Assembly: GCA_020152595.1 (NCBI GenBank)
Contig: JAIGNY010000132.1
Span: 1,082,501 to 1,146,500 of the forward strand
Length of the DNA stretch: 64,000 nt
DNA from: Chiridota heheva
Taxonomy: Eukaryota; Echinodermata; Holothuroidea; Apodida; Chiridotidae
Reading direction: 5' to 3'
This document shows, in pieces, positions 1 through 12,871 of the stretch (position 1 is the first letter of the stretch; each line of letters begins with the position of its first letter). Below the pieces are notes generated by a model that saw only the letters and a program-made list of their open reading frames with translations, was not told the DNA's origin and made no database searches. Made by a program: the position numbers and the translations under genes.

Positions 1-226
1 AGGCGAAAGTGTAAACGGATGTCAGACAAATTAAAGAGGGTTGAAGATAAACTAAATTCATGTCCAAAGGAATTGAAAGTATTGCAGGAACAAAATCAAA
101 AACTAAAAAAAAAAAAAAAGGAAAATCTCACAGACAAATTGGGGCGGTTGCATAAGAAATTGGGGGCAGGTAGGCCTAAAAGGGCAAGAAAACCTAGGGT
201 GGAAAGGGAAAACAAGCGCCTCCGCC
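1..226 (+). pseudogene. 3' part of a coiled-coil/basic coding fragment, interrupted by a hAT-like insertion
   Basis: The frame is open from the window edge, with an internal ATG at 19. It encodes a lysine- and glutamate-rich coiled-coil-like segment (VEDKLNSCPKELKVLQEQN) followed by a basic stretch (GRPKRARKPR). The frame runs into the inserted element that starts at 227. If that element and one copy of its 8-bp target duplication are mentally removed, the same frame continues from 1433 for a few codons to a TAA near 1455. This suggests a short C-terminus that was split by the insertion. An adenine run at 107-118 could be a slippage site. I do not recognise the family: it may be the end of a transposon protein or of a host gene or retrocopy. 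The 5' part is outside the window. Confidence 0.4.
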
Positions 227-1424
227 TATGCTTGGGCGATATATTTCGATATTGACCTATATCGATATGGCGGATATTGAGTTCAAGGGTTGTATCGATA
301 TATCGATATTACGTTTTTTCAATAATACACAATACATGAACTATTAAAAAGCTACACATGACTATCAAACATCCAAGTATTTTTTATCAAACAGCTACAA
401 AAAGTTAATAAATTTCATTTATATTAAAGTTTCAGGCAGTCAGTTATGATAAAATTTTATTAAAACATTATTATTGTGATAACAATTACCCAAAAATCCT
501 TCCATGAACAAAAAATTACTTGACTCGCGCAGTACAGAGGCATTGCACAATACTTCAACTTTATACTTGATGGCTTACGATGTTCAGACAACAAAAATCA
601 TAAGATGTTGAATCCTCAAACATCGTGTTAAGTTTCCTTAAAAGGAATACTGAATCTGAATTTTTATATCAAACAGTCATTAATTGACAAATTACTAACA
701 AAACTATGAGGTTTTCCACACTATTTTGTTCGTTCAGAAAGTCTTAAGTAAAAGTAACAGACTGGTCTTGCCAGATCGATCAGATAATGTACAGTGCAGT
801 AACTACATACACACAGTATCACTACTGTACAGTACTTTACTATGTACACACATACCATCTACCACTGTTTCTTCTGAGTGACTCTACTCGTGCGATGATT
901 GAAGCAGACTAGAAATTGGATAATATGCATTATATATGGACTTCTGAATGTCTAGAAGTCCATAAAATGCTACCAAAATAATGCCTTTTTAGTAGAACTT
1001 TCATAAGAAGTAAGTGAAATATAAAATTTTAAGAAGAATTGGAGTAGATTTTTGTAAGGCATACAGTGTAGGCTTAATGCCAGTTCCACAACATTTTTTT
1101 TTTAAGAATATGCTGAGGCCTAAACTTTGTCAATGTTTCTGTGATTGATCTTTTGAGATAGAAACCATGTAAAGAACATTTTTAAACATAATGGGTGTTT
1201 ATTTGAAGATGATATGTATATATTTTGCAGTGATTTCTGTTAATTTGTACAAAAAGTTTTACTTGACTTGTTTTGAGCCGAGACGAGATTACCTTGCCTA
1301 GAACAGTACATACAACTTTACTTGCGTATGGCGTCCTATAATTTGCATATCGATGTTTCGATATTATTGATATTTTTCAGGCGATATATCAATATTGCAT
1401 AATGCTCAATATCGCCTAAGCTTA
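227..1424. mobile_element. hAT-like nonautonomous DNA transposon (about 1.2 kb)
   Basis: The element is flanked by an exact 8-bp direct repeat, CCTCCGCC, at 219-226 and 1425-1432. Its ends form imperfect terminal inverted repeats: TATGCTTGGGCGATAT on the left against TAAGCTTAGGCGATAT read inward from the right. Subterminal DNA on both sides is rich in ATATCGATAT-type palindromes. An 8-bp duplication with short inverted repeats is the signature of the hAT superfamily. No transposase frame is visible, so it is a nonautonomous or internally deleted copy. It splits the coding fragment at 1-226. Confidence 0.75.
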
Positions 1425-1432
1425 CCTCCGCC

Positions 1433-4331
1433 AAGTCAATGCATTCCTGGAGAACTAACTTTGCACTTTAAATGACACCGTTGAAGAAGTGGATCTACGG
1501 ACCTAAGAATTTCTCAAAGAAAACGACATTGTCATGTCTGGAATGATCTAACCTCTCAGGCACAATTTGACCCTCGCTGTCTTGGTGCTGTTAAGCCCTC
1601 ATCAAATAAACAAACAAACTAAACATTTTCGCTCGCCGTAATCCGAATTGATTTAGCGTATATAATAACATTGGCTCGGTAAATACCACCGAATATCTCC
1701 GATTGAAAGAAAACTTTGTTTTCATTGGCTGGAGCATTAAAATACTTTCTAGCACATATGCTGATCGAGCTTGATATCCCGTTTGGGATTTCTCCCAACG
1801 TGTAGTCAAATTGGATTATAGCACTTGTAGCTGATAGCTTGTTTGGGCTATAAGTTGTGTTAAAAGACTATTAAAAGCTCAAGAATGGCTAAACTAATCA
1901 TCCTATTCATATACCACAATTAAGTATAAAATCACCAAAGTGTAAATAACTCACTAATGAAAATATACACACGGTCTGGCTTATCCACAATAAGTTGCCT
2001 CTTCACAAAAGGCCTCTTCACAAAAAATTAAAGGATGTCACTAGGTTTTCCATGATAGGTATCTTTAAGGATTACTTCAGTGGTCAAAAAAGTCCCTCTT
2101 ATTTGGAAGAGGAATTAAAAAGATATTTTTTATTTTTAACTATTGCCACTTGGAAGTGTAGTTGTGGGATGCTATTATTAATTAATTGTGATTCATTAAT
2201 TGCGATTTATTAATTGCGATTAATAATTATTTGCTCAGAATAGCTAATATATTAGCAATATGAGGAGATATGCCATAGTTGAAATCCTGTCTTGTTGCAA
2301 GGATGTAAAATTCATCTTGATTTTACACAACAGTATTTTGCTGTTAGTATGTCTGTTTATTATTTCAATTTTTAAAAAAAAACAAACATTGTTAATAAAA
2401 TTTGCATCATATTGTTGTTGAGGCTTAAGCTTTTTTTAGGCTTACTTGAAAAACAATTTTCACATATTCAAAAGTCCTGGGGCCCATGGGGATTTTGAAT
2501 TCTGCAGCGATGTCGGAACCACGGCGGTGGTTGGGAGGGGGGGGGGAGACAACGTGTAGCCCTAGAGTAAGGGGCAGAAGGTGCCCTTTTGATATTGTGC
2601 GAATGGGGGCGTGAGGTGCCCTTTTGAAATTCATATGAAATTATTCTAGGCCATTATTGAAGCTTAAAAAAAAAATAGCAATCTGCTAAGCCCTAGAGTA
2701 AGGGACAGAAGATGCCCTTTTATTATTTTGCAGACGAGAGCAGGAGGTGCCCTTTTGAAAGTTGAAGGTGGACCGGTCAGGAGGCGCCCTTTTGAAATTT
2801 TAAAGAAATTATTCTAGGCCATTCTTGAAGCTTTAAAAAAAAGAAATGCACTTGCTCACAAATACTACATAATACGTAAAGGTTGTAACATACATTTCAA
2901 GCATATCGTTTGCCAGGGGCACCGGCACAGAGGGCCGTGGTGGGAGGGGGCATGCATTAAATACATTTTTTAAGCAACAATTCTCAAAAGAAGCCTTTTA
3001 CCTATTCGCCCGATGGGCAAATGTCAACATTGGACCTGGCTTCTGAATTTCAAACCCATAGGCGGAATTTGCCTACCGAAAGTGGGGGAAAGTCAAAAGT
3101 GTGTGTGGGAAGTGGGAGGGGGGGGGGGGATCACAAAATCAGGCTAAGATACATCACATTACCATATAAAAGTACCCATTTGGACAAAAAGTAAGGGTGG
3201 GGAAGTTCCCCCTTCCTCCCCCCCAAATCCCGCCTATGCTGAAACAATATGTGAAGAAACCAAGGGGCACGTTTCCTCCACATTTTCGAAAACTGACAAG
3301 AGTGCCCCTTTTTTTAAATGAAAAGTTCCCCTTGATTACTGTAAAAAAAAAATGCGCCCTTGAATGTGATTTTCTGCTACCTCCCTTTTCCCAGAGTTCC
3401 TTCCGACACCTTTGGGTCCCATATTAAAGATATTGCAGTGTTATTGGCCAGTGCTAGACCCATATCGATTTTGCCCAGGTCCTGTAAGGTTTACCCACCC
3501 TTTTGGGCATTCCCAGCTATTTGTTGCGTCACTGCCAATTAAACATGTATTCCTCTCCTAACATGTGTTCCTTTCCTAAAACTCCTGCCTACCCAATGTA
3601 ACTCCCCACCAACAAAAATATACCCACCCCAAAACATTCATATATATTGAGCTACTACATCATTGTTCTAGCATCACATTGGTACTAAAGCTCCCGCTTG
3701 CATTTCCCAAAAAATAAACAAAAAACATGGATTTCTTTTCTTACAATTCCAGCCCAGCGCTACTCGAATTAACTACCCACCAATAAAAACAGACTTGTAA
3801 CCATCCCAAAATATAAGTTGAGTTACTACATCATTGATGTTCTACTTACCTGTAGTAGGGGCCTACATGTAGGCCTAGCCCAACTTGTGTTTTCCTTACC
3901 ATATTTAAAGTTAAAAGTCTAATATTAGCCCAATTTCTAAGTTTAGCTTTGGCCCTAGGGCCACACTAGGTAGCTCTGGCAACAAGTGTTAATTGAGGAT
4001 GTATTTATGGTGGTCCTGGGGTGGGAGGTTGACTAACTTAGGACCTAATCTTACCCTAATTTTCTTATGAAAAGAGCATGATGAAAACCCAGTATTTATT
4101 CACTTTTGTCTTTGCAAAATCCCTGGAGGGTTGTCAGAGCGATTATTGGTAAAAGGTCCTTGAAGGCTTGAAGCTGAAACTTAAAGTGCTTTGGGGATTA
4201 AATTAATGATGGAGGTTTTTTTTTGTTCATGATAATTCTATGTATTTAAGGGAAAAATGTTATTTTTCTTTGACTTTTGATTTTTACTAGCCTTATCTTT
4301 TCAAGCAGTTTTTGAAGAAAATTCTTTGGTA
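1433..4331. other. No host gene seen; AT-rich upstream DNA with low-copy repeats
   Basis: Apart from the short continuation of the fragment described at 1-226, I see no convincing coding exon. The stretch has G- and C-homopolymer tracts (2536-2547, 3117-3129) and repeat debris. The short open frames here are isolated and have no recognisable motif. Confidence 0.5.
2480..2845. repeat. Two-copy direct repeat (about 190 bp)
   Basis: The phrase AGCCCTAGAGTAAGG..CAGAAG.TGCCCTTTT occurs near 2560 and again near 2690. Each copy is followed by GAAATTATTCTAGGCCATT.TTGAAGCTT (near 2636 and 2810). It is a local tandem duplication of transposon-like DNA with no coding content. Confidence 0.6.
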
Positions 4332-4339
4332 GTACTCAG

Positions 4340-5197
4340 TAGGGATGTGCATTTTCGTAAGCGATAAACGTTCCATTTTTTTTATCATTTATCGTGTACA
4401 TGATCGCCGAAACTGCGATCACACGCCGAAAATCCCATGCATTTTTGGGGAACTGGTTTTATCCTTACAATAAACACAACATAACCATTGCGATTTCCAG
4501 CCGTGAAAGTATGTAAGGATTGTCACAAAAGTTGAGTAGAGAAGGCTATATTAAGTCTTCAGATTACCAGTAAGGCTGAAAAAAGTTGTCAAAAATAATG
4601 ATCCATGGTTTTTAACGTGCTTTAAAACAATGCAGTAATGAAATAATAGTAAGTAAAATACCATGTCTTGCAAGCATTTTGATAGGTTTTCAACTGTCGC
4701 CGTGCCGTATACAAGATTAAAAAGTGTGCCACTAGCTTGCAGCTAGCATACTGTATAAAAAATATTCATACCCAGTGTCATTCCCAACCCTCTTGGCAAA
4801 ATGGCGCTGATGCTTATGAACCACGTTGAAATCTCAGCAACTTTGAAACATTTTTGTTCGTTTATTTTGCAATCTATTTTCTTTTTTGCACAATTTATTT
4901 GACTCATCAGGAAATCTTTGCATTCACTTGTTGTGCAAATTTACATGTAACTCCCGCATTAAAAAGGATTAAATCCTTGGTTGATAGTTTGTTAAGTTTG
5001 AATTGTAAGATCATTGATTGAAAGTTTTGTCTGTGCTGTGAATGAATATTGATTTTGAATATATGCAAATTGTTGTTGGGAAACTGATAGTAGCACTTTC
5101 TGGGTGATTATTCCGTGTAAACGATGTATTAAATTTGTAAACGGAAAACAATGTTTTTGATCGTGTACATGATAATCGGTAAACGGTCACATCCCTA
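4340..5197. mobile_element. hAT-like nonautonomous element (858 bp)
   Basis: The termini are TAGGGATGTGC on the left and CACATCCCTA on the right (near-inverted). They are flanked by a diverged 8-bp duplication, gtactcag at 4332-4339 and gtattcgg at 5198-5205. Subterminal CGTGTACATGATC motifs occur near both ends (about 4394 and 5161). The internal sequence around 4855-4990 resembles the element at 47772-48829, so the two are probably one family. No transposase frame is visible. Confidence 0.72.
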
Positions 5198-5205
5198 GTA
5201 TTCGG

Positions 5206-8200
5206 GAGTGTAAAGAGTCATTGTTTAATGGTATAGAATTGACATACTGTATAGAAGAAAAATTGGGGTTCAACCAATTACAGGAAAGGTCATCAATTGC
5301 TTATGGGCATTGTGCCGTACTGTAAGACATGGGGAGATCTGAAGTTCTACAGTTGCGTTATTCTCCTACAACATGAAATTATTTCATTTGATTTAGAATT
5401 AACATTGCACGGTACTCAAAATTCTCGGTACCGGTACGGTACTGCTAAATGGTACCGGTATTACGGAAGTTACGAGTATTTTTACAGGTGACTACCCAAA
5501 AGTGGCAAATATGAAATATAACTTACTGTACTATGGAATTGTACACCCAAAGAAATCCCCACTTTACAAGGGGCTTCTGTTTTAAACATTAAAATGTAAA
5601 TATACACATAATCTCTAATCAATAAGATAAATCAATTCATTCGATTACACTCCCAGAATCTCCGACATTAATATGTTTGTTAACACAAGTTTGCAACTTA
5701 TGTTGAAAGTTTATTCAAATCTAAATTTACACTTTTTTATTTCGGCACATCCATTTGTTATAAGTGATAAATATATTTTTCAACACTAATCACGTCTGTA
5801 TATTAACAGAATTTACCCCATCGTAACATCATATGCAAGTCGTGCAATGACTTTTGCATGTGCATAATTAGCCGAAAATTTTCTATTTTTAATTATCAGT
5901 ATTTTCTAAACGAGCAAGAACTTTTGCAAAACTTCAAAAAAAGTTACGGGGCAAAATGAAAATATAAAATACTGATCGATTTCTCAACATTATTTTCAAA
6001 TTCTAAGTCTGTTCGTGCCTTTTAGGGCTTCTAATATTAAGTACAATAATCATCACTATTAGAATTCTTAATGGGCCAAAAACCTCCGTGATTCTGTTCA
6101 CCACTAGGACTGTTTTGTACACAAATCAACATTAACTGTACACATCACAGCTTATACAATAAAATAGCAATGAGTTACGGCGAAGTCCTTGAAACTTAAA
6201 CTCACCTTAAATGAGCTTAAAACCATAAATACATTGTAAGGATTACTGAAATTCCACATCCAAATGACAAAGCAACTCCCAAATTTTAAATTCAAAGCCA
6301 TCAAAGTGCTGAAATGAAAGTTTACATGTCCTTGAAAATGGCATCTGGAGCACGTTTTGTTGTAACGTTGCGCAATACGCGTATGTGGGCCAGGCAGTTG
6401 GTATAAAAGTTGGTAGTTGGTATATTGGAATTCAACTTTTGATTACAGTTTGGCTCAAATTCATACTGTAGCTTAATTTGGTTTTTTTCCGAACTGATTT
6501 GGCTTTTTACTGCTTGGGACGATCGTGACATATTCCAGTTCTTTGTTCAAGTTTGTTTGGAAATAATAGTTACTGATTGGAGGAGAATTTTTTTTAAGTA
6601 ACTTACATATTAATATTTTTTTAAGGTAAATGTGGCATGATGGGGGAAGGGGGTTTATTCTTCTTTCTTTTAACCTGCTCTTTTGTGTGGGAAAGAAAAA
6701 TTACACTCAAAATGTTCAACACTATTTTGAATTTGCAACATTTATCTATTGACTGAAGCGATTCTCACATAAAAGTGAATGCACAGATCTTTTCAAAAGA
6801 ATTATATTCTGATGAAATTTTCTTGTTAAGATACAAAAAATACTCAAAAATTAAAGCATATTTCATGACAGTTGAGTCTAAAAAGTTTACACAAAAGTTG
6901 TAATCGGTACTTTCCCACTTGTACTAACGTTACCACTCTATATTGATATATTCGCGAAACTAGTAGCATGCCACAACTACTGCTACTGTAGGCCAGCTGT
7001 TATTGAAAGTTTGAGGAGTAGTGAGAATATTTACGAACTTCACAAGTTTTGCGACCATGTCTTCCTATAAATATTATGTTCTTATGAAATTTTTAGGTGA
7101 TATAACATACTCAAATATATATATATTTCTAACAAAATCATATTTTTGCTGATTTTTAGGTGATTTGAAGGTAACTTTCATAACTTATTCCTAATTCTAG
7201 TCATAACTTAAAGAGGGAAGCTCGTCTCAGTTCGTACATCATTGGTCTCTGTAAAATTGGGGGATGCAGAACTTTGACGTCACTTCCTGTTCGAGAATGC
7301 ACAATATCCCTGTCTGTTTGTACATGTGCATACATAGCGTTGTGTTTGTGTGTGAAGATTCAATCGTAGTGCATAACGTTATAAGTTATAACGATCTATG
7401 GGAAACTTGTTTTTCCAACAGTTGTTAGAAAGAAAAAAAGTGAAAGCTAAAGATTAGTAAGATAATACAGGGGCCACGGAGGGGTGTAGGGGGGGGGGGG
7501 GGCAGGATTATCACATTTCACCTGACCTCATTAGCCTCCCCCCTCCCAATCAATAATTTGAATGCTCTGCCACTCCTGGTAGCACGGAAATAACTATTTG
7601 CACCATTGAAGCCTATAATGAAAGAGTAAAGTTTAGGGTCCTTTTCGTACCACAATGTTAGAGATTTGGGATATTTTGTGATGTTTTCCAAAAAGTTCTA
7701 TCTAATATCTCTTGGATGAGGGTACTAGGGGGTCACCAAAGGTTTTGGCCTTTTTTGAAAGGAATATTCCAATGTTTTTTGTAAAATTTTATTTGAAAAA
7801 CGTACTTCTAGAGCCAATGTTACAAAAATCAGGTTGATATCACATTCCGTTCAGGGTTCAGGAGATATGGATTTTTAAAGATTTTCCAATTGCATTTACA
7901 AATTTTTGTACAGTATGATGAATTCGTGTTTGAAGATGTCATAGAGACAATGCCATTGCAAATGTTTATGTTTTTCTTTGAACGTTAATTGATTGTTTCT
8001 GTATGATTAAAAACAATTTTTTAAAAGTTATTGAAGTAGGGTATATTCAGCAATGTATATAAATACCTGACTTTCATCATTTTATTTTTCCAGCAGGTTT
8101 TACTAATAAAAAAGGATGATAGATTTTGATGAAAAATACATAAACTTTGTGGGAGAATGTGTTGCTGTGATGTCATACTGAGCCTTTTCCTATTCATTTA

Positions 8201-9070
8201 TTGGCATTTTTTGTCAACCTTAAAATTTGAATATATCCTGATAGGAATATATGATTTTTGCACTAAATTCTTTCTAAAATTTGTCTCTTTCTTAGGAAAG
8301 GTTACGAAAAAAACATGGGAAAAAAATATTCCTTTAAAGCTGAAGTGAAGAGGTGTTATACACCCTCACCAAATCACTCAAATTTTTGTATAGGTCCATT
8401 GTAAAATAGTTCCCTATGAAACTTTTACTGAAGCAGATCTCATCAAGTTTGGATATACATAGTCAAAACCTATCTCTTCTTTACCATTCCTGAATTTTTC
8501 AACTTCTCAGCTTCCTGTCCCATTTCATGGGACCTTTCAAAATTATTTTTGATAAGCTTTTTTTTCTGAGGGTTCTCATTTTTAGCTGGCGCAATAATAC
8601 TTAATTGATTTTGTGTTACCCCCTGTAAAACTACAATAGCAGTCACCAGATGAAAATTACAATGAGCGAAAAAATAAATTTGTGCGATTTAATTTTTTGG
8701 TTCCGAAAAAATATATAAATTCCATCGCCTTACTGACTGGGCTATATCAAGCGTTAGTCATTCTTGGGGATTTAATTAATATATACCTTAAAATAAGGGC
8801 CAATGTATTTTGCAGCAATTGGTTGAAATTTCAACCAATCAAACAATGTGAATCAAGTGACAAGTTCTAAACATTGTGTCCATATGATGATTTCGCCTCT
8901 TTAACAACATCTATGAGTTTTGCAAATTTGCCCTATAGATATCTCATGATAACAATACTTTTCCAGTGCATCACATTTTCCTATATTTTGTGTCATACAA
9001 GACTTAGTATTGCAGGTCACTTTTACACAGATATATCCAGACTGATTTACATTCTCAAACATATAAACTC
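5206..9070. other. AT-rich noncoding DNA upstream of the first coding exon
   Basis: This is 5'UTR intron or 5' flank of the TBL1-family gene. I find no exon with supporting splice sites or known protein similarity. A GGTACC-rich palindromic patch lies at 5427-5456 and a poly-G run at 7489-7502. A noncoding first exon or promoter could be here, but I cannot place one from sequence alone. Confidence 0.4.
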
Positions 9071-9074
9071 AAAA

Positions 9075-10055
9075 GTTGAATGCTCCAGATGAGTAACATA
9101 AGTGGCTGAATTAAATTTGAATGCTCTAGATGAATAACATAAGAGGCTGAATTAAATTTGAATGCTTCAGATGGATAACATAAGAGGCTGAATTAAATTT
9201 GAATGCTTCAGATGAATAACATAAGAGGCTGAATTAAATTTTAATGCTCCAGATGAATAACATAAGAGGCTGAATTAAATTTTAATGCTTCAGATGGATA
9301 ACATAAGAGGCTGAATTAAATTTTAATGCTCCAGATGAATAACACAAGAGGCTGAATTAAATTTGAATGCTTCAGATGGATAACATAAGAGGCTGAATTA
9401 AATTTTAATGCTTCAGATGAATAACATAAGAGGCTGAATTAAATTTTAATGCTCCAGATGAATAACATAAGAGGCTGAATTAAATTTTAATGCTTCAGAT
9501 GAATAACATAAGAGGCTGAATTAAATTTTAATGCTCCAGATGAATAACATAAGAGGCTGAATTAAATTTTATTGCTTCAGATGGATAACATAAGAGGCTG
9601 AATTAAATTTTAATGCTCCAGATGAATAACATAAGAGGCTGAATTAAATTTGAATGCTCCAAATGAATAACATAAGTGGCTGAATTAAATTTAAATGCTT
9701 CAGATGGATAACATAAGAGGCTGAATTAAATTTTAATGCTCCAGATGAATAACATAAGTGGCTGAATTAGATTTGAATGCCTCAGATGGATAACATAAGA
9801 GGCTGAATTAAATTTGAATGCTCCAGATGAATAACATAAGAGGCTGAAATTGAATGCGCTAAATGAATAACATAAGAGGCTGAAATAAATTTGAATGCTC
9901 GAGATGAATAACATAAGAGGCTGAATTAAATTTGAATGCTCCAGATGAATAACATAAGAGGCTGAATTAAATTTGAATGCTCCAGATGAATGACATAAGA
10001 GGCTGAATTAAATTTTAATGCTCCAGATGAATGACATAAGAGGCTGAATTAAATC
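9075..10055 (+). repeat. 41-bp minisatellite (about 24 copies) ending at the 3' splice site of coding exon 1
   Basis: The unit consists of TGCTCCAGATGAATAACATA followed by AGAGGCTGAATTAAATTTGAA. Copies alternate between CTCCAGATGAAT and CTTCAGATGGAT variants. The last unit ends in GGCTGAATTAAAT and passes straight into the polypyrimidine tract and CAG at 10068-10070. The CTGAA in that last unit (A at 10047-10048) is 22-23 nt from the splice site, a normal branch-point distance. The final copy may therefore supply the branch site. Confidence 0.9.
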
Positions 10056-10070
10056 TTGGTTTTGTTTCAG

Positions 10071-10154
10071 GTGTGGATGTTTCTCATTCAACCACCATGA
10101 GCATCAGCAGTGATGAGGTCAACTTCCTGGTGTACAGATACCTTCAAGAATCCG
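10071..10154 (+). CDS. TBL1XR1: TBL1XR1-family coding exon 1 (start codon at 10097)
   Basis: The exon begins after a good acceptor (TTTTGTTTCAG) and carries 26 nt of 5'UTR. Its ATG at 10097-10099 sits in a strong context (ACCACCATGA). The coding part, 10097-10154, encodes residues 1-19 plus one base, starting [20 protein letters not shown]. This is the near-invariant N-terminus of TBL1X/TBL1XR1 and the start of the LisH dimerisation motif. The donor is G|GTAAAA (phase 1). The acceptor before the ATG shows that at least one noncoding exon lies further upstream. TBL1-family proteins act in the nucleus as subunits of the NCoR/SMRT-HDAC3 corepressor, where they exchange corepressors for coactivators and recruit ubiquitin machinery. 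The gene could equally be labelled TBL1X or ebi, since invertebrates usually have a single pro-orthologue. Confidence 0.95.
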
Positions 10155-10977
<823 letters not shown>

Positions 10978-11309
10978 TAATATATATCGTTTGTTGTCTT
11001 TTATTATAGAACTTAAAATTTGCCAATTGCAATAAGATATTGATTGGGAAACAGCAATAATATCTTCATCTTTTTTTCTGTTTATGTATAACTCATGTGA
11101 AGTTAATTTGTGGACATTGTTTTCCTTCCCAATTAATATCAATTTAATAATGATTAATATTGATATTGTTAAGTAGACACTAATGTGCAGTGTTATCCTC
11201 AGGAAGATATTCACTTATACATGCATATAATATGTTAAGCTACAGTATGTTGTGAACAATTTGTTGAAAGGTCTCATTTGTATCACCATTCAACGTAATT
11301 CTCACTACT

Positions 11310-11577
11310 TTTCTCCCCCTTCTCCTTGTCCCCTCCCCTTCCCCCTTCCCCTCCCCTTCCCCTGTCCCCTCTACTTCTTCCCATGTCTTCCTTCCCATGT
11401 CCCTGTCCCCCTTCCACACCAATTATTTTTGTGGACTATAGTTGGTCAACACCTCTTGCACATGCTATAGTTGGTCAACACCTCTCTTGCACATGTTAAC
11501 CTCCGTCCCTCTGTTGTTCTACCATCCTCCCTCCCTCCCTCCATCGTTCTACCATCCTCCCTCCCTTTGTCATTCTA
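11310..11577. repeat. Pyrimidine-rich low-complexity tract
   Basis: Imperfect CCCCTTCCC repeats at 11314-11415, then two copies of TTGGTCAACACCTCT near 11441 and 11471, then CCTCCCTCCCT blocks at 11527-11565. Open frames on either strand here reflect composition only. Confidence 0.75.
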
Positions 11578-11804
11578 CCATAATAACAAGTTGAATCTCA
11601 AGCCTGATGGAAATCGATGCTATTGAAGTTTTGCTGCATTGTATTGTATTGAAAGTTGATTTCACTTATTTATTAATTAGTAACATTTGGTTCAAAGTAT
11701 CCCTGAGTGGTAAAAACCTAATAAGTGTACGTCCCTAAACCCTGCTTTAGTACATCCTTGATATATCCAATGGTTGCAAGGCACAAAATTTCATAAAATA
11801 CACA

Positions 11805-12300
11805 AGCACTGGATGTCACAACCAGCCGATGTCAGTGATTTCCACACAAACCAAAGTGTGGATGTCACAATTAGCCAATGTCAGTGATTTCCACACAAAT
11901 CAAAGAGTGGATGTCATAACTAGCCAATGTCAGTGATTTCCACACAAATCAAAGAGTGGATGTCACAACTAGCCAATGTCAGTGATTTCCACACAAATCA
12001 AAGAGTGGATGTCACAACTAGCCAATGTCAGTTATTTCCACACAAATCAAAGAGTGGATGTCACAAGTAGCCAATGTCAGTTATTTCCACACAAATCAAA
12101 GAGTGGATGTCACAACTAGCCAATGTCAGTTATTTCCACACAAATCAAAGAGTGGATGTCACAACTAGCCAATGTCAGTGATTTCTACACAAATCAAAGA
12201 GTGGATGTCACAACTAGCCATTGTCAGTTATTTCCACACAAATCAAAGAGTGGATGTCACAACTAGCCAATGTCAGTGATTTCCACACAAATCAAAGAGA
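11805..12300 (+). repeat. 49-bp minisatellite (about 10 copies)
   Basis: The unit consists of GTGGATGTCACAACTAGCCA, ATGTCAGTGATTTCCACACA and AATCAAAGA. Copies differ at a few sites (GTGATT/GTTATT, ACTAGCC/AGTAGCC). The first two copies are the most diverged, so the more homogeneous 3' copies probably expanded later. It lies wholly within intron 2. Confidence 0.9.
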
Positions 12301-12871
12301 ACTTTAAATTAAAATCTTGTAACAGTACTTTCTATCCCCAATGAAGATGTACTTGCATGACTAAGCTCCTAGAGTCCCAGGGGGCAGCGTTCAACAAATC
12401 GCCTGTCTGGACACCCGGGCAACTATTATTTATGTCCGGGCAAGTTAATTTACAAGTTGATATGCCCGCCGGGCAACCATAAATTGATCCAAACTAATAG
12501 AGTGAATTTCTCTTTAAAAACTTAATTCCTTACACATTGACCATTTTCTTTTCGTGACTTAGATTTTATGTTGTTTTTCCTTTGGGTTTTTGGTAAGACC
12601 TTTGCATTTTTCTTCATTCCTTAGCCTACACCCATCCTCCACCTAGCCTTCCACACACATCGCACTGGGGCTTGCCGCCCAGTGCGGGTAGCTCCCAGGC
12701 TTCTCCTTAACTTCTTCCACCTTCTTTTCCACCTGCGTTTTCCTCATTTTTCATCTACCTTCTACCCCTTCCTTCTCCCAGAACTGCTGCCCTTTTTTCA
12801 CCTCCCCTCCTCATTTTTCTTGACTTCAGTCATTAGTTTTCACCCTACTCTCTACTTTTGTTTCCATCACA

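Noticed and set aside
8157..9092. Several 60-72-codon frames upstream of the gene
   Set aside because: AT-rich chance frames with no motif, splice support or similarity that I can recognise.
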